A stretch of DNA of 64,000 bases from an uncultured Bacteroidales bacterium (GCA_902776955.1 CACYSG010000006.1:1-64000), one strand, 5' to 3'. Counted from the stretch's first letter, positions 1 to 8,664 are shown. Notes: a model not told the origin generated them from the sequence alone. Numbers and translations: made by a program.

Positions 1-133
1 ATAGCACGGGACACGCCATTTTGCAAATCCAGCGAGCTAAATCGCTGATTCTCAGTTCCCAATTTTTCAGAAATCAGAGACCGCGGAAAACAGGAAAAAC
101 TACAGCAAGAAGAAATCCGTGCTACATGAAAAA

Positions 134-188
134 ACAACTGAATTATCTGAAGTTTCTGATAATCAGATTTTTCAGACAATTCAGTTGT
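134..188 (-). terminator. Stem-loop with T tract, probable terminator of the LRR/dockerin gene
   Basis: Arms 134-151 and 171-188 pair over 18 bp with one mismatch, and the loop contains a smaller dyad. On the minus strand the stem is followed by six T residues. It lies about 120-175 nt after the stop of the leftward gene that ends at 310. The distance is long, so it may be a secondary terminator. Confidence 0.5.
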
Positions 189-219
189 TAAAGAAACCGT
201 TGTTTCTGAATCTATCAAT

Positions 220-286
220 GTTGGCCCAACCTTTAGCTTCTGCTAAGCCAAACCCTGTGGGGCATTAAAAAAATCTATGGGCCAAC
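220..286. other. Inverted repeat, possible RNA structure
   Basis: Perfect 8-bp arms (GTTGGCCC at 220-227 and its complement at 279-286) enclose a smaller dyad around TTAGCTTCTGCTAA. The structure lies just downstream of the stop at 310 on the minus strand, and could be the primary 3' end of that transcript. The rest of 1-309 holds this dyad and the terminator at 134-188, and no gene. Confidence 0.35.
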
Positions 287-309
287 TGCTATATCGTTCC
301 TAAACTCAA

Positions 310-2592
310 TCAGTTAGCTGAGTTGAGGAGCATGTTGATAAAGTCGATCACGTCGGTGATGTTGACCTCGCCGTCATTGTTCATGTCGCCATTGGCGGTG
401 TTGATGCCGGTGGCGTCATCGCTGAGCAGGTAATTGATGAGGCTGCTCACGTCGCTGATGTTGACAAGGCCGTCGCTGTTCACGTCGCCCAGTTGAGCTG
501 CATCGCCGATGATATTGGAGAAGTTCTTCCAATAGGGAGCGGTACGATAGGCTTCAAGGGCCGAGGCGGGAACGTGGAGCGTGCCCGAATAATCGGTGAA
601 TGAATTGCCATCACACACGGGAGGCGTCACGGCGGAGCAATAAACATGAGAAGGCTTGATGTACATGCCCTTAACTCCCGTAATCTGGCTATTGATGTGC
701 AGTTCGACAGGCCTCTGAATCAAGATGGTTCCTCCTTGCCATTCTCCTTCACCAGTCAGCGTTAAAGAGGAAATGTGATAGCAGTTCTCGAACGCATAGT
801 AGGCCAGCGATGTAACCGAGGTGGGAATCGTCACGCTTGCCAAGCCATAGCAGCTGGCAAAAGCGTTGTAGTCGATAGTGGTGACGCCGACGGGGATGAG
901 GATGCTCTCCAGGGCACTGCAACCCTCGAATGTCTTCTCCTCGATGCTGGTGATAGCGGTACTGAGGGTGACACTCGTCAGGCCGCTGCAATTCTGGAAG
1001 GCATAACTGCCGATGGCGGTTACCGAGTTGGGGATATCCACGCTCTCAAGCGCGCTGCAGCCCGTGAATGCGCTCTGGCCGATTTCGGTGACAGTGCTGG
1101 GGATATTCACGCTCGTCAGGCCGATGCACTCATAGAATGAGCAGCCGCCAATGGTGGTGGCCGAGGCGGGGATGGTCACTGCCGTAAGGCTGCTGCAGTC
1201 GCGGAACAGGCCATAGCTGATGGCAGTGAGCTTGTTACTGATGGCCACACTTGCCAAGCTGGTGCATTGCTCAAATGCGCTACTGCCGATGGTAGTCACC
1301 GAGTTGGGAATCTCAAGGCTTGTCAAGCCACTGCAGCGGGAAAATGCATTGCTGCCAATGGTGGTGACCGTATTGGGGATAGTCACGTTAGCCAGCCCGG
1401 AGCAGTAAGAGAACGCATTGCTGCCGATGGTCGTGACACCATTGGGGATGGTGACACTTGTCAGGCTTTTACAGTTGGTGAATGCGGCGTAATCAATTTT
1501 GGTAACCGAGTTGCCAATGGTCACGCTTGTCATGCTGGTGCACGATGCGAAAGCATTATTGCCGACGATGGTGGCCGAGTTGGGGATGATGATTCCCGTC
1601 AAGGCGCTGCAACGGCAGAACGCTCCGTCGGCAATGGCCGTGACGGAGTTGCCGAGGGTGACGTTGGACAAGTTGCTGCAATCCGAGAACGCATAGGTGC
1701 CCAGGGTGACGACCGAGTTGGGGATGTTCACGCTTGTCAAGTTGGGGCAGCTCGCAAATGCGCTGTTGCCGATGGAGGTGACCGAGCTTGGGATTGTCAC
1801 ATTCTCGAGATTGGTGCATTTGCGAAATGCATAGTTGCCGATGGCAGTGACCGTGCCGGGAATATCCACGTTCTTCACCTCGGCACCGTTCATGTAGAGG
1901 TGCTGGGCATAATTAAGAGGATTGGCCTCAGAATTCTTGAAGTCAATGTGGCACCATGCTGCGATGTCCGTGATGGTGACCTTAGTCAGGCCCGTGCATT
2001 TGATGAAGGCATCTTTGTCGATGGTGTTCATGTTCCTGCCAATGGTCACGCTCGTGAGCCCGCTACAATTCCTGAACGCACTCTCGCCGATGGAGGTGAC
2101 AGAGTTGGGCAAGTCCAAACTTGTCAACCCGCTGCAACTCGTGAAAGCCCAAGAGCCGATGGTGTTGACCGAATTTCCCATGGTCAGGTCCGTTATGCTG
2201 GAGCAGTAGGTGAACGCGCCGTTGCCGATGGAGATAACCGAGTTGCCGATGGTGACACTCGTCAGTTCATAGCAGCTGGAGAATGCGTAGTTGCCGATTG
2301 AGGTCACCGAGTTGCCAATCTTGATGCTGGTCAGTCCTCTGCTACCATCAAATGCGCTTTGGCCAATGGCAGTGACCGGATAGGTAACGCCATTGTAGCT
2401 TACCGTTTCGGGAATCACCACGTCGCCTGAATATTCAGCATATTCGTTAGGATTCGCCCCTTGATAAGTCACTGTGGCCTCGTTGCCGTTGATGTTGTAA
2501 TAGATGCCGTCGACTGTGAAGTCGTGGGCCGAAACAAGTGCTGGTAAAAGTATTGCCAGAACCGATAATAAGGTTTTATTCATTGTTTTCAT
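310..2592 (-). CDS. BspA-type leucine-rich-repeat surface protein with dockerin-like tail
   Basis: The 760-aa protein has a signal peptide (about residues 1-22), a short N-terminal domain, then roughly twenty LRR_5 (BspA/TpLRR) repeats from about 70 to 640 with the pattern IGNSAFxxCxxLTSVxIPNSV. A break near 205-248 (around ITDIAAWCHIDF) divides the solenoid. A linker ending with a typical VPASALEAYRTAPYW block leads to a dockerin-like tail near 695-758 with two calcium loops, DVNSDGLVNISD and DMNNDGEVNITD. BspA-family proteins are extracellular and often bind host or bacterial surfaces; the ligand here is unknown. The start could be 2592 or the in-frame ATG at 2583. A good Bacteroidetes promoter lies at 2667-2698. 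Coding repeats are near-identical about every 69 nt, so repeat number could vary by recombination. Confidence 0.9.
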   Translation of the reverse strand: MKTMNKTLLSVLAILLPALVSAHDFTVDGIYYNINGNEATVTYQGANPNEYAEYSGDVVIPETVSYNGVTYPVTAIGQSAFDGSRGLTSIKIGNSVTSIGNYAFSSCYELTSVTIGNSVISIGNGAFTYCSSITDLTMGNSVNTIGSWAFTSCSGLTSLDLPNSVTSIGESAFRNCSGLTSVTIGRNMNTIDKDAFIKCTGLTKVTITDIAAWCHIDFKNSEANPLNYAQHLYMNGAEVKNVDIPGTVTAIGNYAFRKCTNLENVTIPSSVTSIGNSAFASCPNLTSVNIPNSVVTLGTYAFSDCSNLSNVTLGNSVTAIADGAFCRCSALTGIIIPNSATIVGNNAFASCTSMTSVTIGNSVTKIDYAAFTNCKSLTSVTIPNGVTTIGSNAFSYCSGLANVTIPNTVTTIGSNAFSRCSGLTSLEIPNSVTTIGSSAFEQCTSLASVAISNKLTAISYGLFRDCSSLTAVTIPASATTIGGCSFYECIGLTSVNIPSTVTEIGQSAFTGCSALESVDIPNSVTAIGSYAFQNCSGLTSVTLSTAITSIEEKTFEGCSALESILIPVGVTTIDYNAFASCYGLASVTIPTSVTSLAYYAFENCYHISSLTLTGEGEWQGGTILIQRPVELHINSQITGVKGMYIKPSHVYCSAVTPPVCDGNSFTDYSGTLHVPASALEAYRTAPYWKNFSNIIGDAAQLGDVNSDGLVNISDVSSLINYLLSDDATGINTANGDMNNDGEVNITDVIDFINMLLNSAN

Positions 2593-2666
2593 AGTTAGGT
2601 ATAATAATATTGAATTTTTCTTACCACAAGTAGCAAAGTGTCAATGATTGCTTCGAAATTTGGCGG

Positions 2667-2698
2667 CAAAAGTACTGTTTTTCTGGCAAGTTACCAAA
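2667..2698 (-). promoter_or_regulatory. Bacteroidetes-type promoter for the LRR gene
   Basis: On the minus strand TTTG (2695-2698) is followed after 20 nt by TACTTTTG (2667-2674), matching the TTTG / TAnnTTTG consensus of the Bacteroidetes primary sigma factor. This predicts a leader of about 70 nt before the start at 2592. Confidence 0.65.
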
Positions 2699-2741
2699 AA
2701 TCACAAATTATTTCTCATATTTATTCGTATTGCTTCTGCCC

Positions 2742-2763
2742 TTGAGAGACGCGAGATGTCGCA
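2742..2763. repeat. Degenerate GAGACGC palindrome
   Basis: GAGACGCGAGATGTCGCATC is an imperfect palindrome of the type also seen at 36066-36097, 38805-38834 and 43633-43658. It sits in the 314-nt gap between the divergent LRR and porin genes, outside both promoters. Confidence 0.45.
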
Positions 2764-2866
2764 TCTTCACAGGATGCAATCCATCGTAGAGGTGACTGAC
2801 GAACTGACGGCAAAAACCCGAAATGATGCTCCCGTTATCGGCAAGTTTCTTGAAATGCGCAAAAAT

Positions 2867-2898
2867 TTTGGCATTTCGCTCAACTTGCACTAATTTTG
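2867..2898 (+). promoter_or_regulatory. Bacteroidetes-type promoter placed directly before the porin start
   Basis: TTTG (2867-2870), 20 nt, TAATTTTG (2891-2898). The ATG at 2907 is only 8 nt after the -7 element, so the transcript would have almost no leader. Confidence 0.6.
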
Positions 2899-2906
2899 TC
2901 GGCGCA

Positions 2907-4913
2907 ATGAAGAAAAGTTTGCTCGCCATAGTAATCATGGTGACTGCCGCGATGATGAACATCACGGTGGCCCAGGACCTCCCTATGGATCGTTCCAAGC
3001 CTGCCAAGACCAAGAAGCAGCGTGTGGAGCCTTCCTATGCATGGAGTGTGAGCGAGCCGCTCGGGCTGCATTACCCCTCGACCATCGACACCATCCACCT
3101 GGACTATCACCGCACGATGGTGCCCTCGATGGTGAGCGACGCATGGCTGACGACAGGCAACTACGGCGCGCCGGGACAGAACCAGATTTTCATGGAGCGC
3201 CCCTTGACGAGCGAATTCTTCTTTGAGGACGCCATCGAGGCTTGGATGCACAATACGGGCACGATGCGTTTCTACAACACGCGCATCCCCATGACACTGC
3301 TCAGCCACTCGACCGGCGGCGACAAGTACAGCAACCTGGACCGCACCAAGCTAGAGTTCTCGGGCAACGTGGACCGCAAGACGCAGGTGGGCGGCGGCCT
3401 GGACTACATCTATAGCAAGGGCTCCTATGACGCGCAGGCCGACAAGGACTTCACGTGGCGCCTGTTCGGCTCACACATGGGCGACCGCTACGAGATGCAG
3501 ACGTTCTTTAACCACTACAACTACACCACCAAGGAGAGCGGCGGCATCACCGACGACCGCTACATCACCGACCCCGCCGAGGTGCAGGGCGGCGAGACCA
3601 AGGTCGACAACAAGAGCATCCCCACCCTGCTGAACAACACCCATAGCCATCTGGAAGGCAGCCAGCTATGGCTCAACCAGCGCTACAAGGTGGGCTTCTA
3701 TCGCTATCGCCGCGACAGCATCACCGACACCGTCATCGACCGCACTTATGTGCCCGTGACCAGCTTTATCTGGACGCTCGACTTCAAGCACGCCAAGCAC
3801 CAGTTCATTAACAAGTCGGCGAGCCAGGACAAGAGCTTCTTTGACCACACCTACTTGGGCCTAAGCGGTACCGACGAGACGACGAGCTACTGGCGCTTGC
3901 GCAACACCGTCGGCGTGTCGATGCTCGAGGGCTTCAACAAGTACGCCAAGTTCGGCTTCTCGGTCTACGGCACCCATGAGGTGAGACGCTACACCCAGGT
4001 TCCCGACAGCGTCACGGGAACGATACTGCCCGAGGGGCTGGAACCCGTTCCCGCCGTCGTGGCGCACCGCACGACACAGAACCTGCTGTGGCTGGGCGGC
4101 CAGCTCACCAAGCAACGGGGCTCGCACCTGCGCTATAACGCCACGGCACAATTCGGCGTGCTGGGCGAGGCGGCAGGAGAGATTGACCTGACGGGCGACG
4201 TGACCACGCGCTTCAAGATGCTGGGCGACACGGTGAGCATCAAGGGATACGGCTACTTCAAGAACCTGGCGGTGCCCTATCTGCTCAAGAACTACGTCTC
4301 CAACCACTTCATTTGGGAAAACGACTTCTCCAAGACCAAACGCGTGCGCGTGGGCGGAGAGCTGGACATCCCCTTCTCGTGGACCAACTTCAACGTGGGC
4401 TACGAGACCCTGACCGACTATATCTATTGGGATGCCGACGGCCTGCCGGCACAGCACAGCGGCGCCATCCACGTGTTCAGCGCCAGGTGGCATCAGGGCC
4501 TGCACTTCAAGGCCTTCAACTGGGACAACAGTGTGACGCTGCAGACGAGCACCAACGAGGAAGTGCTGCCCTTGCCCAAGTTTGCCGTCTACAGCAATCT
4601 GTACGCCACCTTCACCATCGCCCGCGTGCTGCATGTGCAGATGGGCATTGACGGCAACTACTACACCAAGTACTACGCTCCCGTCTATAATCCCGCGACG
4701 ATGACGTTCCACAGCCAGCACGATCAGGAATGCGGCAACTTCGCCATCATGAACCTGTATGCCAACTTCAGGATGAAGCAGGCACGTTTCTTCATCGCCT
4801 GGACCCACATCAACCAAAAGATCAAGGGCGGCGATGCCTACTTCGCCACGCCCCACTACCCGCTCAATCCGGCACGCCTGCAAGTGGGCGTAAGCGTCAA
4901 CTTCGTCAACTGA
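2907..4913 (+). CDS. Putative porin (Porin_10-like outer-membrane beta-barrel)
   Basis: The 668-aa protein has a clear signal peptide (MKKSLLAIVIMVTAAMMN, cleaved near residue 22). The N terminus carries the hallmark of the Bacteroidetes putative-porin family: a PLGLHYPSTIDTIHLDYHR stretch, then SDAWLTTGNYGAPGQNQIF. The remainder alternates polar and aromatic residues as in beta-strands and ends LQVGVSVNFVN, an aromatic-rich last strand. Its role would be passive diffusion or an unknown transport function in the outer membrane. The reading frame is open upstream to 2823, but the signal peptide and the promoter at 2867-2898 fix the start at 2907. It stands alone on this strand, divergent from the LRR gene. 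Confidence 0.85.
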   Translation: MKKSLLAIVIMVTAAMMNITVAQDLPMDRSKPAKTKKQRVEPSYAWSVSEPLGLHYPSTIDTIHLDYHRTMVPSMVSDAWLTTGNYGAPGQNQIFMERPLTSEFFFEDAIEAWMHNTGTMRFYNTRIPMTLLSHSTGGDKYSNLDRTKLEFSGNVDRKTQVGGGLDYIYSKGSYDAQADKDFTWRLFGSHMGDRYEMQTFFNHYNYTTKESGGITDDRYITDPAEVQGGETKVDNKSIPTLLNNTHSHLEGSQLWLNQRYKVGFYRYRRDSITDTVIDRTYVPVTSFIWTLDFKHAKHQFINKSASQDKSFFDHTYLGLSGTDETTSYWRLRNTVGVSMLEGFNKYAKFGFSVYGTHEVRRYTQVPDSVTGTILPEGLEPVPAVVAHRTTQNLLWLGGQLTKQRGSHLRYNATAQFGVLGEAAGEIDLTGDVTTRFKMLGDTVSIKGYGYFKNLAVPYLLKNYVSNHFIWENDFSKTKRVRVGGELDIPFSWTNFNVGYETLTDYIYWDADGLPAQHSGAIHVFSARWHQGLHFKAFNWDNSVTLQTSTNEEVLPLPKFAVYSNLYATFTIARVLHVQMGIDGNYYTKYYAPVYNPATMTFHSQHDQECGNFAIMNLYANFRMKQARFFIAWTHINQKIKGGDAYFATPHYPLNPARLQVGVSVNFVN

Positions 4914-4956
4914 TTTTAAAACAACTGAGGAATCTGGATTTTCTGAGGCGGGGTGC

Positions 4957-5252
4957 CGTTACTGTTCAGCGAAAAACCTTCTGTAACGCCTCACGCTAAG
5001 CCGCAAAGGCGCTAAGCAAAGTCCGCCATTAAAGCAGAGAAGTGATGGTAATTACACTTGTGAGATCTTCTGGTTATGGTGACAGCAGCGACGGCGATGC
5101 ATCATTGGGACGGTTCTAACTGATAGCGCCGCTTCGCTTACCGCATCATTAGAACCGTCCCAGCTGATGGCACCCGTGCTCTCAATGGTGGAACGTGAAG
5201 CTTAGCGGCTTTGCGCCTTAGCGTGGGGTCAAACGACTGAAGAGTTACGGGG
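4957..5252. mobile_element. MITE-like element, complete copy (A)
   Basis: The arms 4992-5017 and 5200-5225 are inverted copies with 2 mismatches in 26 bp. Similarity continues outward to about 4957 and 5252 (CCGTTACTGTTCAG against CCGTAACTCTTCAG in inverted sense), giving terminal inverted repeats of about 50 bp. The centre (about 5098-5173) is a long hairpin built on GGGACGGTTCTAA and its complement. No protein is encoded, so any movement would depend on a transposase elsewhere. Related copies occur at 19761-19998, 41430-41640 and 44738-44852. The remainder of the gap, 5253-5562, is AT-rich and shows nothing else recognisable. Confidence 0.65.
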
Positions 5253-5562
5253 TGTTATCATTTCCTTAATATATGTTAATTATGGGGCGAGGATAGCTGA
5301 TTATCAGTTATAATGGTGTACATTTGTTTTTTAATTATGAACAGCCTAATTGGGAATAGTCGCTTTTTGTGCTCTCAAAGGGCATAAATCAAGTAAAAAC
5401 AGATATTAAAAATTCTAAGATGTTTTCATCATCAACAGGCTATGTTTCTCGAGCCCGGCCTGTGCCACCTGATGATGGGACCATATCTTGAAAAAACGAT
5501 AATATATTGATTTATAATAATTTATAACCATTTATTAACTAATTAAACATTTTTATTGATTT

Positions 5563-5976
5563 ATGAAAAAATGCTATTATTTTCTGATGGTCATGCTTTT
5601 GGCCTTAGTATCAGTTAATCTTACCGCATGTGGTGACGACAAAGATGAACCCTCGACTGGTGGCGATGTAGTTGGAACATGGCAGCAGATCTACAATGAT
5701 GAGGACGGACAGAGCGAGATTCTGGTACAATTCACCAAGGACGGCAAGTTCCATGAAGTTGACGTTTACAAGGAGGTAGGCGGCGAAGTGGATGTTGATA
5801 TCGAGCACGGCACCTACACCATCCAGGGCAATAAGATGACCATTCGCTATGATGACGACGACTACTACATTGAGTGCACTTTCTCGGTTAAGGGAGACAA
5901 GATGACCGTTTCGCAGAGTGGCTACAGCCTGATTTATAACCGCGTTAGCGACAGCCTCATCCAGAGGTATCTCTAA
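5563..5976 (+). CDS. Small lipocalin-like lipoprotein
   Basis: The 137-aa protein has a type II signal peptide ending in the lipobox LTAC (Cys23). The acidic stretch GDDKDEP directly after the cysteine resembles the Bacteroidetes lipoprotein export signal, so surface exposure is likely. The mature part begins VVGTWQQ and continues as short beta-strands (FTKDGKF, GTYTIQGNKMTIRY, CTFSVKGDKMTV), the pattern of the lipocalin-like families common in Bacteroidales. No ligand can be inferred. It is a single-gene unit with a strong hairpin after it at 6051-6088. No TAnnTTTG promoter is obvious upstream. Confidence 0.75.
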   Translation: MKKCYYFLMVMLLALVSVNLTACGDDKDEPSTGGDVVGTWQQIYNDEDGQSEILVQFTKDGKFHEVDVYKEVGGEVDVDIEHGTYTIQGNKMTIRYDDDDYYIECTFSVKGDKMTVSQSGYSLIYNRVSDSLIQRYL

Positions 5977-6050
5977 TTCGCATAGATTCCTATAAATCCA
6001 TAGAACGAACGGATTAGCCAGTTCTGATCGATTTATAGCAAGACAAATCC

Positions 6051-6088
6051 ATCATGTCCCTGCCGACGCTTGTTGGCAGGGACATGAT
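6051..6088 (+). terminator. Terminator of the lipocalin-like gene
   Basis: A perfect 14-bp stem (6051-6064 with 6075-6088, ATCATGTCCCTGCC and its complement) with a 10-nt loop, followed by TTCATTT. A weaker dyad (CTATAAATC 5990-5998 with 6030-6038) precedes it. Confidence 0.65.
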
Positions 6089-6194
6089 TTCATTTACCAC
6101 CCCTTGTTCATTATCCTGTAAAAAAGGGAGATATCTCGTTCCTGCGTCCCAACAATGGCACACGGCCTCATCAAAAAACAAATATAATTGGCTT

Positions 6195-6229
6195 TTTGCA
6201 CTTGACTTGCACTATTTTTTGTACCTTTG
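6195..6229 (+). promoter_or_regulatory. Probable promoter of the aminotransferase gene
   Basis: TACCTTTG at 6222-6229 matches the -7 consensus. The upstream element is ambiguous between TTTG (6195-6198) and CTTG (6201-6204), with spacing of 23 or 17 nt. The leader to the ATG at 6290 would be about 55 nt. Confidence 0.45.
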
Positions 6230-6289
6230 TCCGTCGAAAGAGACTTCATATCATTAACAAGAATAATTCAAGAAATTTTAGAGAACATT

Positions 6290-7483
6290 ATGCCTAAATT
6301 ATCAGAACGCAGCATGAAGATGCCGGCATCGCCCATCCGCAGGCTTGCTCCATTTGCCGCCGAAGCCAAGAAGCGCGGCATCAAAGTGTATCACCTCAAC
6401 ATCGGTCAGCCCGACATCCACACCCCCGAGGAAGGTCTGGAAGCAATCAAGCACGTGGACCGCAAAGTGCTGGAATACTCGCCCTCGCAGGGCATTCCCA
6501 GCTATGTGGAGAAGCTGGTAGGTTACTACAAGCGCTATGACATCGACCTGAGTGTTGACGACATCATCGTGACCTGCGGTGGCAGCGAGGCTGTGCAGAT
6601 GGCCTTCATGGTATGCCTGAACCCTGGTGACGAAGTCATTATTCCCGAGCCCGCCTATGCCAACTACATGGGCTTTGCCTGTGAGACCGGTGCCGTGGTT
6701 CGCACTATCACCACCCACATCGAGGACGGCTTCGCCCTGCCTCCCGTCGAGGAGTTTGAGAAGGTGATCAACGAGCGCACCCGCGCCATCATGATCTGCA
6801 ACCCCAACAACCCGACCGGCACGCTCTACAGCCGCGAGGAGCTGATGCGCCTGCGTGACCTGGTGAAGAAATATGACCTGTTCCTGTTTGCCGACGAGGT
6901 TTACCGCGAGTTTATCTACAGCGATGCGCCCTACACCAGCGCCATGCACCTCGAGGGTATCGAGAACAACGTCATCATGATCGACAGCGTGTCGAAGCGT
7001 TACAGCGAGTGCGGTATCCGCATCGGTGCCTTCATCACCCGCAACAAGGAAGTGCGCGCCGCCGCCATGAAGTTGGCTCAGGCCCGTCTGAGTCCTCCCC
7101 TGCTCGGCCAGCTCGTTGCCGAGGCATCACTCGACGCACCGCAGGCCTACCACAAGGGCGTTTATGACGAGTATATCGCTCGCCGCAACTGCCTGGTCGA
7201 GGGCCTGAACAAGATCCCCGGCGTCTTCTGCCCGATGCCCATGGGTGCCTTCTACACCGTGAGCAAGCTGCCGGTGAAGGACATCGACGACTTCTGCCGC
7301 TGGTGTCTTGAAGAGTTCAACTACGAGGGCGAGACCGTGATGATGGCTCCGGCCAGCGGTTTCTATGCTACCCCCGGCCTGGGCAAGGACGAGGTGCGCA
7401 TGGCCTACGTGCTCAAGATCGAGGACCTGAAGCGTGCCCTGGTAGTGCTCGAGAAAGCCCTCGAGGCCTACAACGCCCGCTAA
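6290..7483 (+). CDS. PLP-dependent class I/II aminotransferase (AspC-like)
   Basis: The 397-aa protein is a fold-type I aminotransferase: NIGQPDIHTPEEGLEAI near the N terminus, the NPNNPTGTLYS substrate/PLP-phosphate loop, DEVYREFIY (Asp contacting the PLP ring nitrogen, Tyr the 3'-hydroxyl), and SVSKRYSECGIRIG with the Schiff-base lysine. It most resembles bacterial aspartate/aromatic aminotransferases, so cytosolic amino-acid transamination is likely. The exact substrate cannot be read from sequence. An in-frame extension to 6227 is possible, but its residues do not look like the family and it starts inside the promoter, so MPKLSERSMKM at 6290 is chosen. A strong terminator follows. Confidence 0.88.
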   Translation: MPKLSERSMKMPASPIRRLAPFAAEAKKRGIKVYHLNIGQPDIHTPEEGLEAIKHVDRKVLEYSPSQGIPSYVEKLVGYYKRYDIDLSVDDIIVTCGGSEAVQMAFMVCLNPGDEVIIPEPAYANYMGFACETGAVVRTITTHIEDGFALPPVEEFEKVINERTRAIMICNPNNPTGTLYSREELMRLRDLVKKYDLFLFADEVYREFIYSDAPYTSAMHLEGIENNVIMIDSVSKRYSECGIRIGAFITRNKEVRAAAMKLAQARLSPPLLGQLVAEASLDAPQAYHKGVYDEYIARRNCLVEGLNKIPGVFCPMPMGAFYTVSKLPVKDIDDFCRWCLEEFNYEGETVMMAPASGFYATPGLGKDEVRMAYVLKIEDLKRALVVLEKALEAYNAR

Positions 7484-7505
7484 ACGACGCATAATCCAAC
7501 ACACC

Positions 7506-7545
7506 ACAGCCGCCAGCCCCAACCGACTGGCGGCTGTTTCTTTCC
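7506..7545 (+). terminator. Rho-independent terminator of the aminotransferase gene
   Basis: CAGCCGCCAG (7507-7516) pairs perfectly with CTGGCGGCTG (7527-7536), and TTTCTTT follows. Confidence 0.8.
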
Positions 7546-7618
7546 CTGACAAGGCGGTAACGACGGAGATAACGGATATGACGGAGGCCACGGGAAGGCC
7601 AGACAAGGGCCGGACGGG

Positions 7619-7680
7619 AGTCGGACAAGAGTCTGACATTGTCTGACTTAGTCCGACATTGTCCGACCTTGTCCGACAAG
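7619..7680. repeat. Tandem 10-nt repeat array with an inverted flank
   Basis: Five consecutive units fill 7631-7680 with the consensus GTCYGACNTT. An inverted unit, GTCGGACAAG, lies at 7619-7628 and can pair with the last unit. It sits between the aminotransferase terminator and the next promoter. The preceding 7555-7580 shares GACGGAGATAACGGA with the array at 54001-54080. Confidence 0.7.
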
Positions 7681-7693
7681 ACTCCGGCAAGGT

Positions 7694-7725
7694 CTTGCAA
7701 AAATGGCGGGATTGTTGTATCTTTG
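7694..7725 (+). promoter_or_regulatory. Promoter of the substrate-binding-like gene
   Basis: CTTG (7694-7697), 20 nt, TATCTTTG (7718-7725). The ATG at 7746 gives a leader of roughly 15 nt. Confidence 0.55.
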
Positions 7726-7745
7726 CACTCCGATAGAAAAACGCG

Positions 7746-8594
7746 ATGGCAATGATGAGGCAACAACACTCCACCAAGAAAGGTCAAATGATACTCTACG
7801 GCGCACTGCTGGCCGTGGTGGTGGGCTGCATGGTCGCACTGAGCCTGTGTGACAAGCCCGCCCAAGCACCCGACGACCTCCACAGCGGCGGGGACACGCT
7901 GGATATCGCCATCGAGTACTCGCCGGTGACCTATTACACCTATGACGACACGCTGGGAGGCTACAACTACGACCTGCTGCGCATCATCGCCGCCAATACG
8001 GGCCGTCCCATGAAGTTCCACCCCATGGTGACGCTCGAGAAGGCCATCGACGGCCTCGAGCAGGGCCGATATGACATTGTCGTTGCCCAGTTCCCGATGA
8101 CGGCCCGCGACACTGCGCGGTTTGCCTTCACCGAGCCCATCTACATCGACCAGCAAGTCCTCGTGCAGCGGCGCGGGCGCCAGGCCATTCACTCCCAGCT
8201 TGACCTTGCCGGCGACACCGTGTGGGTGGTCAAGGGGTCGCCCATGGCAGGACGCATCGCGAGCCTGAGCCGCGAGATCGGCGACACGATCTATGTCCAC
8301 GTCGATGACATCTACGGTCCCGAGCAGCTGATGATGATGGTGTCGGCCGGCGAGATACGCTATGCCGTCGTCAACCGCTCCATCGCGCGCGCCATGGCAT
8401 CCCGCTTGCCCAACCTTGACCGCTCGGTGGCCATCAGCCTGTCACAGTTCCAGTCGTGGATTGTCTCCAAGGACCGTCAGGGCCTGTGTGACACCCTAAA
8501 CCTGTGGCACAACCAGGTGAAACGCGACACGACGATCTATCTGGAATTGCAGCGCCGTTACTTTGGCGGCACTTTCCCAACCTTGGCACGATAA
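7746..8594 (+). CDS. Membrane-anchored extracellular solute-binding (SBP_bac_3-like) protein
   Basis: The 282-aa protein has one N-terminal hydrophobic segment (about residues 17-36, ILYGALLAVVVGCMVALSLC), which could be an uncleaved anchor or a lipoprotein-like signal. A type 3 periplasmic binding domain follows from about 50 to 275: DIAIEYSPVTYYTYDD, GGYNYDLLRIIAANTG, DGLEQGRYDIVVAQFPMT and FTEPIYIDQQVLVQR are the expected lobe-1 and hinge motifs. Similar domains bind amino acids or form the N-terminal part of MltF-type proteins. No permease or ATPase gene is adjacent and the lytic-transglycosylase half is absent, so sensing or scavenging is as likely as transport. The start could also be ATG 7755 or 7758. 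Its stop codon lies in a 14-mer repeated in the next promoter. Confidence 0.7.
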   Translation: MAMMRQQHSTKKGQMILYGALLAVVVGCMVALSLCDKPAQAPDDLHSGGDTLDIAIEYSPVTYYTYDDTLGGYNYDLLRIIAANTGRPMKFHPMVTLEKAIDGLEQGRYDIVVAQFPMTARDTARFAFTEPIYIDQQVLVQRRGRQAIHSQLDLAGDTVWVVKGSPMAGRIASLSREIGDTIYVHVDDIYGPEQLMMMVSAGEIRYAVVNRSIARAMASRLPNLDRSVAISLSQFQSWIVSKDRQGLCDTLNLWHNQVKRDTTIYLELQRRYFGGTFPTLAR

Positions 8595-8647
8595 TTAAAT
8601 ATTATCGGCGGCACCTCAGCCATTGATGCATGTATCATGGCATTCGG

Positions 8648-8664
8648 TTGGCACGATAATTGCA
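8648..8664 (+). promoter_or_regulatory. Sigma-54 (RpoN)-type promoter
   Basis: TTGGCACGATAATTGCA matches the -24/-12 consensus YTGGCACGrNNNTTGCW at every defined position, with GG and GC separated by exactly 10 nt. Transcription would begin near 8675, 30 nt before the ATG at 8706. No TAnnTTTG element is visible here. The first 14 bases occur a second time at 8583-8596, where the -12 GC is missing. Confidence 0.5.

Noticed and set aside
1267-2301. A 344-codon frame opposite the BspA-type gene
   Set aside because: It arises from the repetitive coding sequence on the other strand; its repeats copy the LRR period.
6054-6257. A 67-codon frame between the lipoprotein and aminotransferase genes
   Set aside because: It runs through a terminator and the aminotransferase promoter.
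7619-7680. CRISPR array
   Set aside because: Units are 10 nt and contiguous, without spacers, and no cas gene is near.
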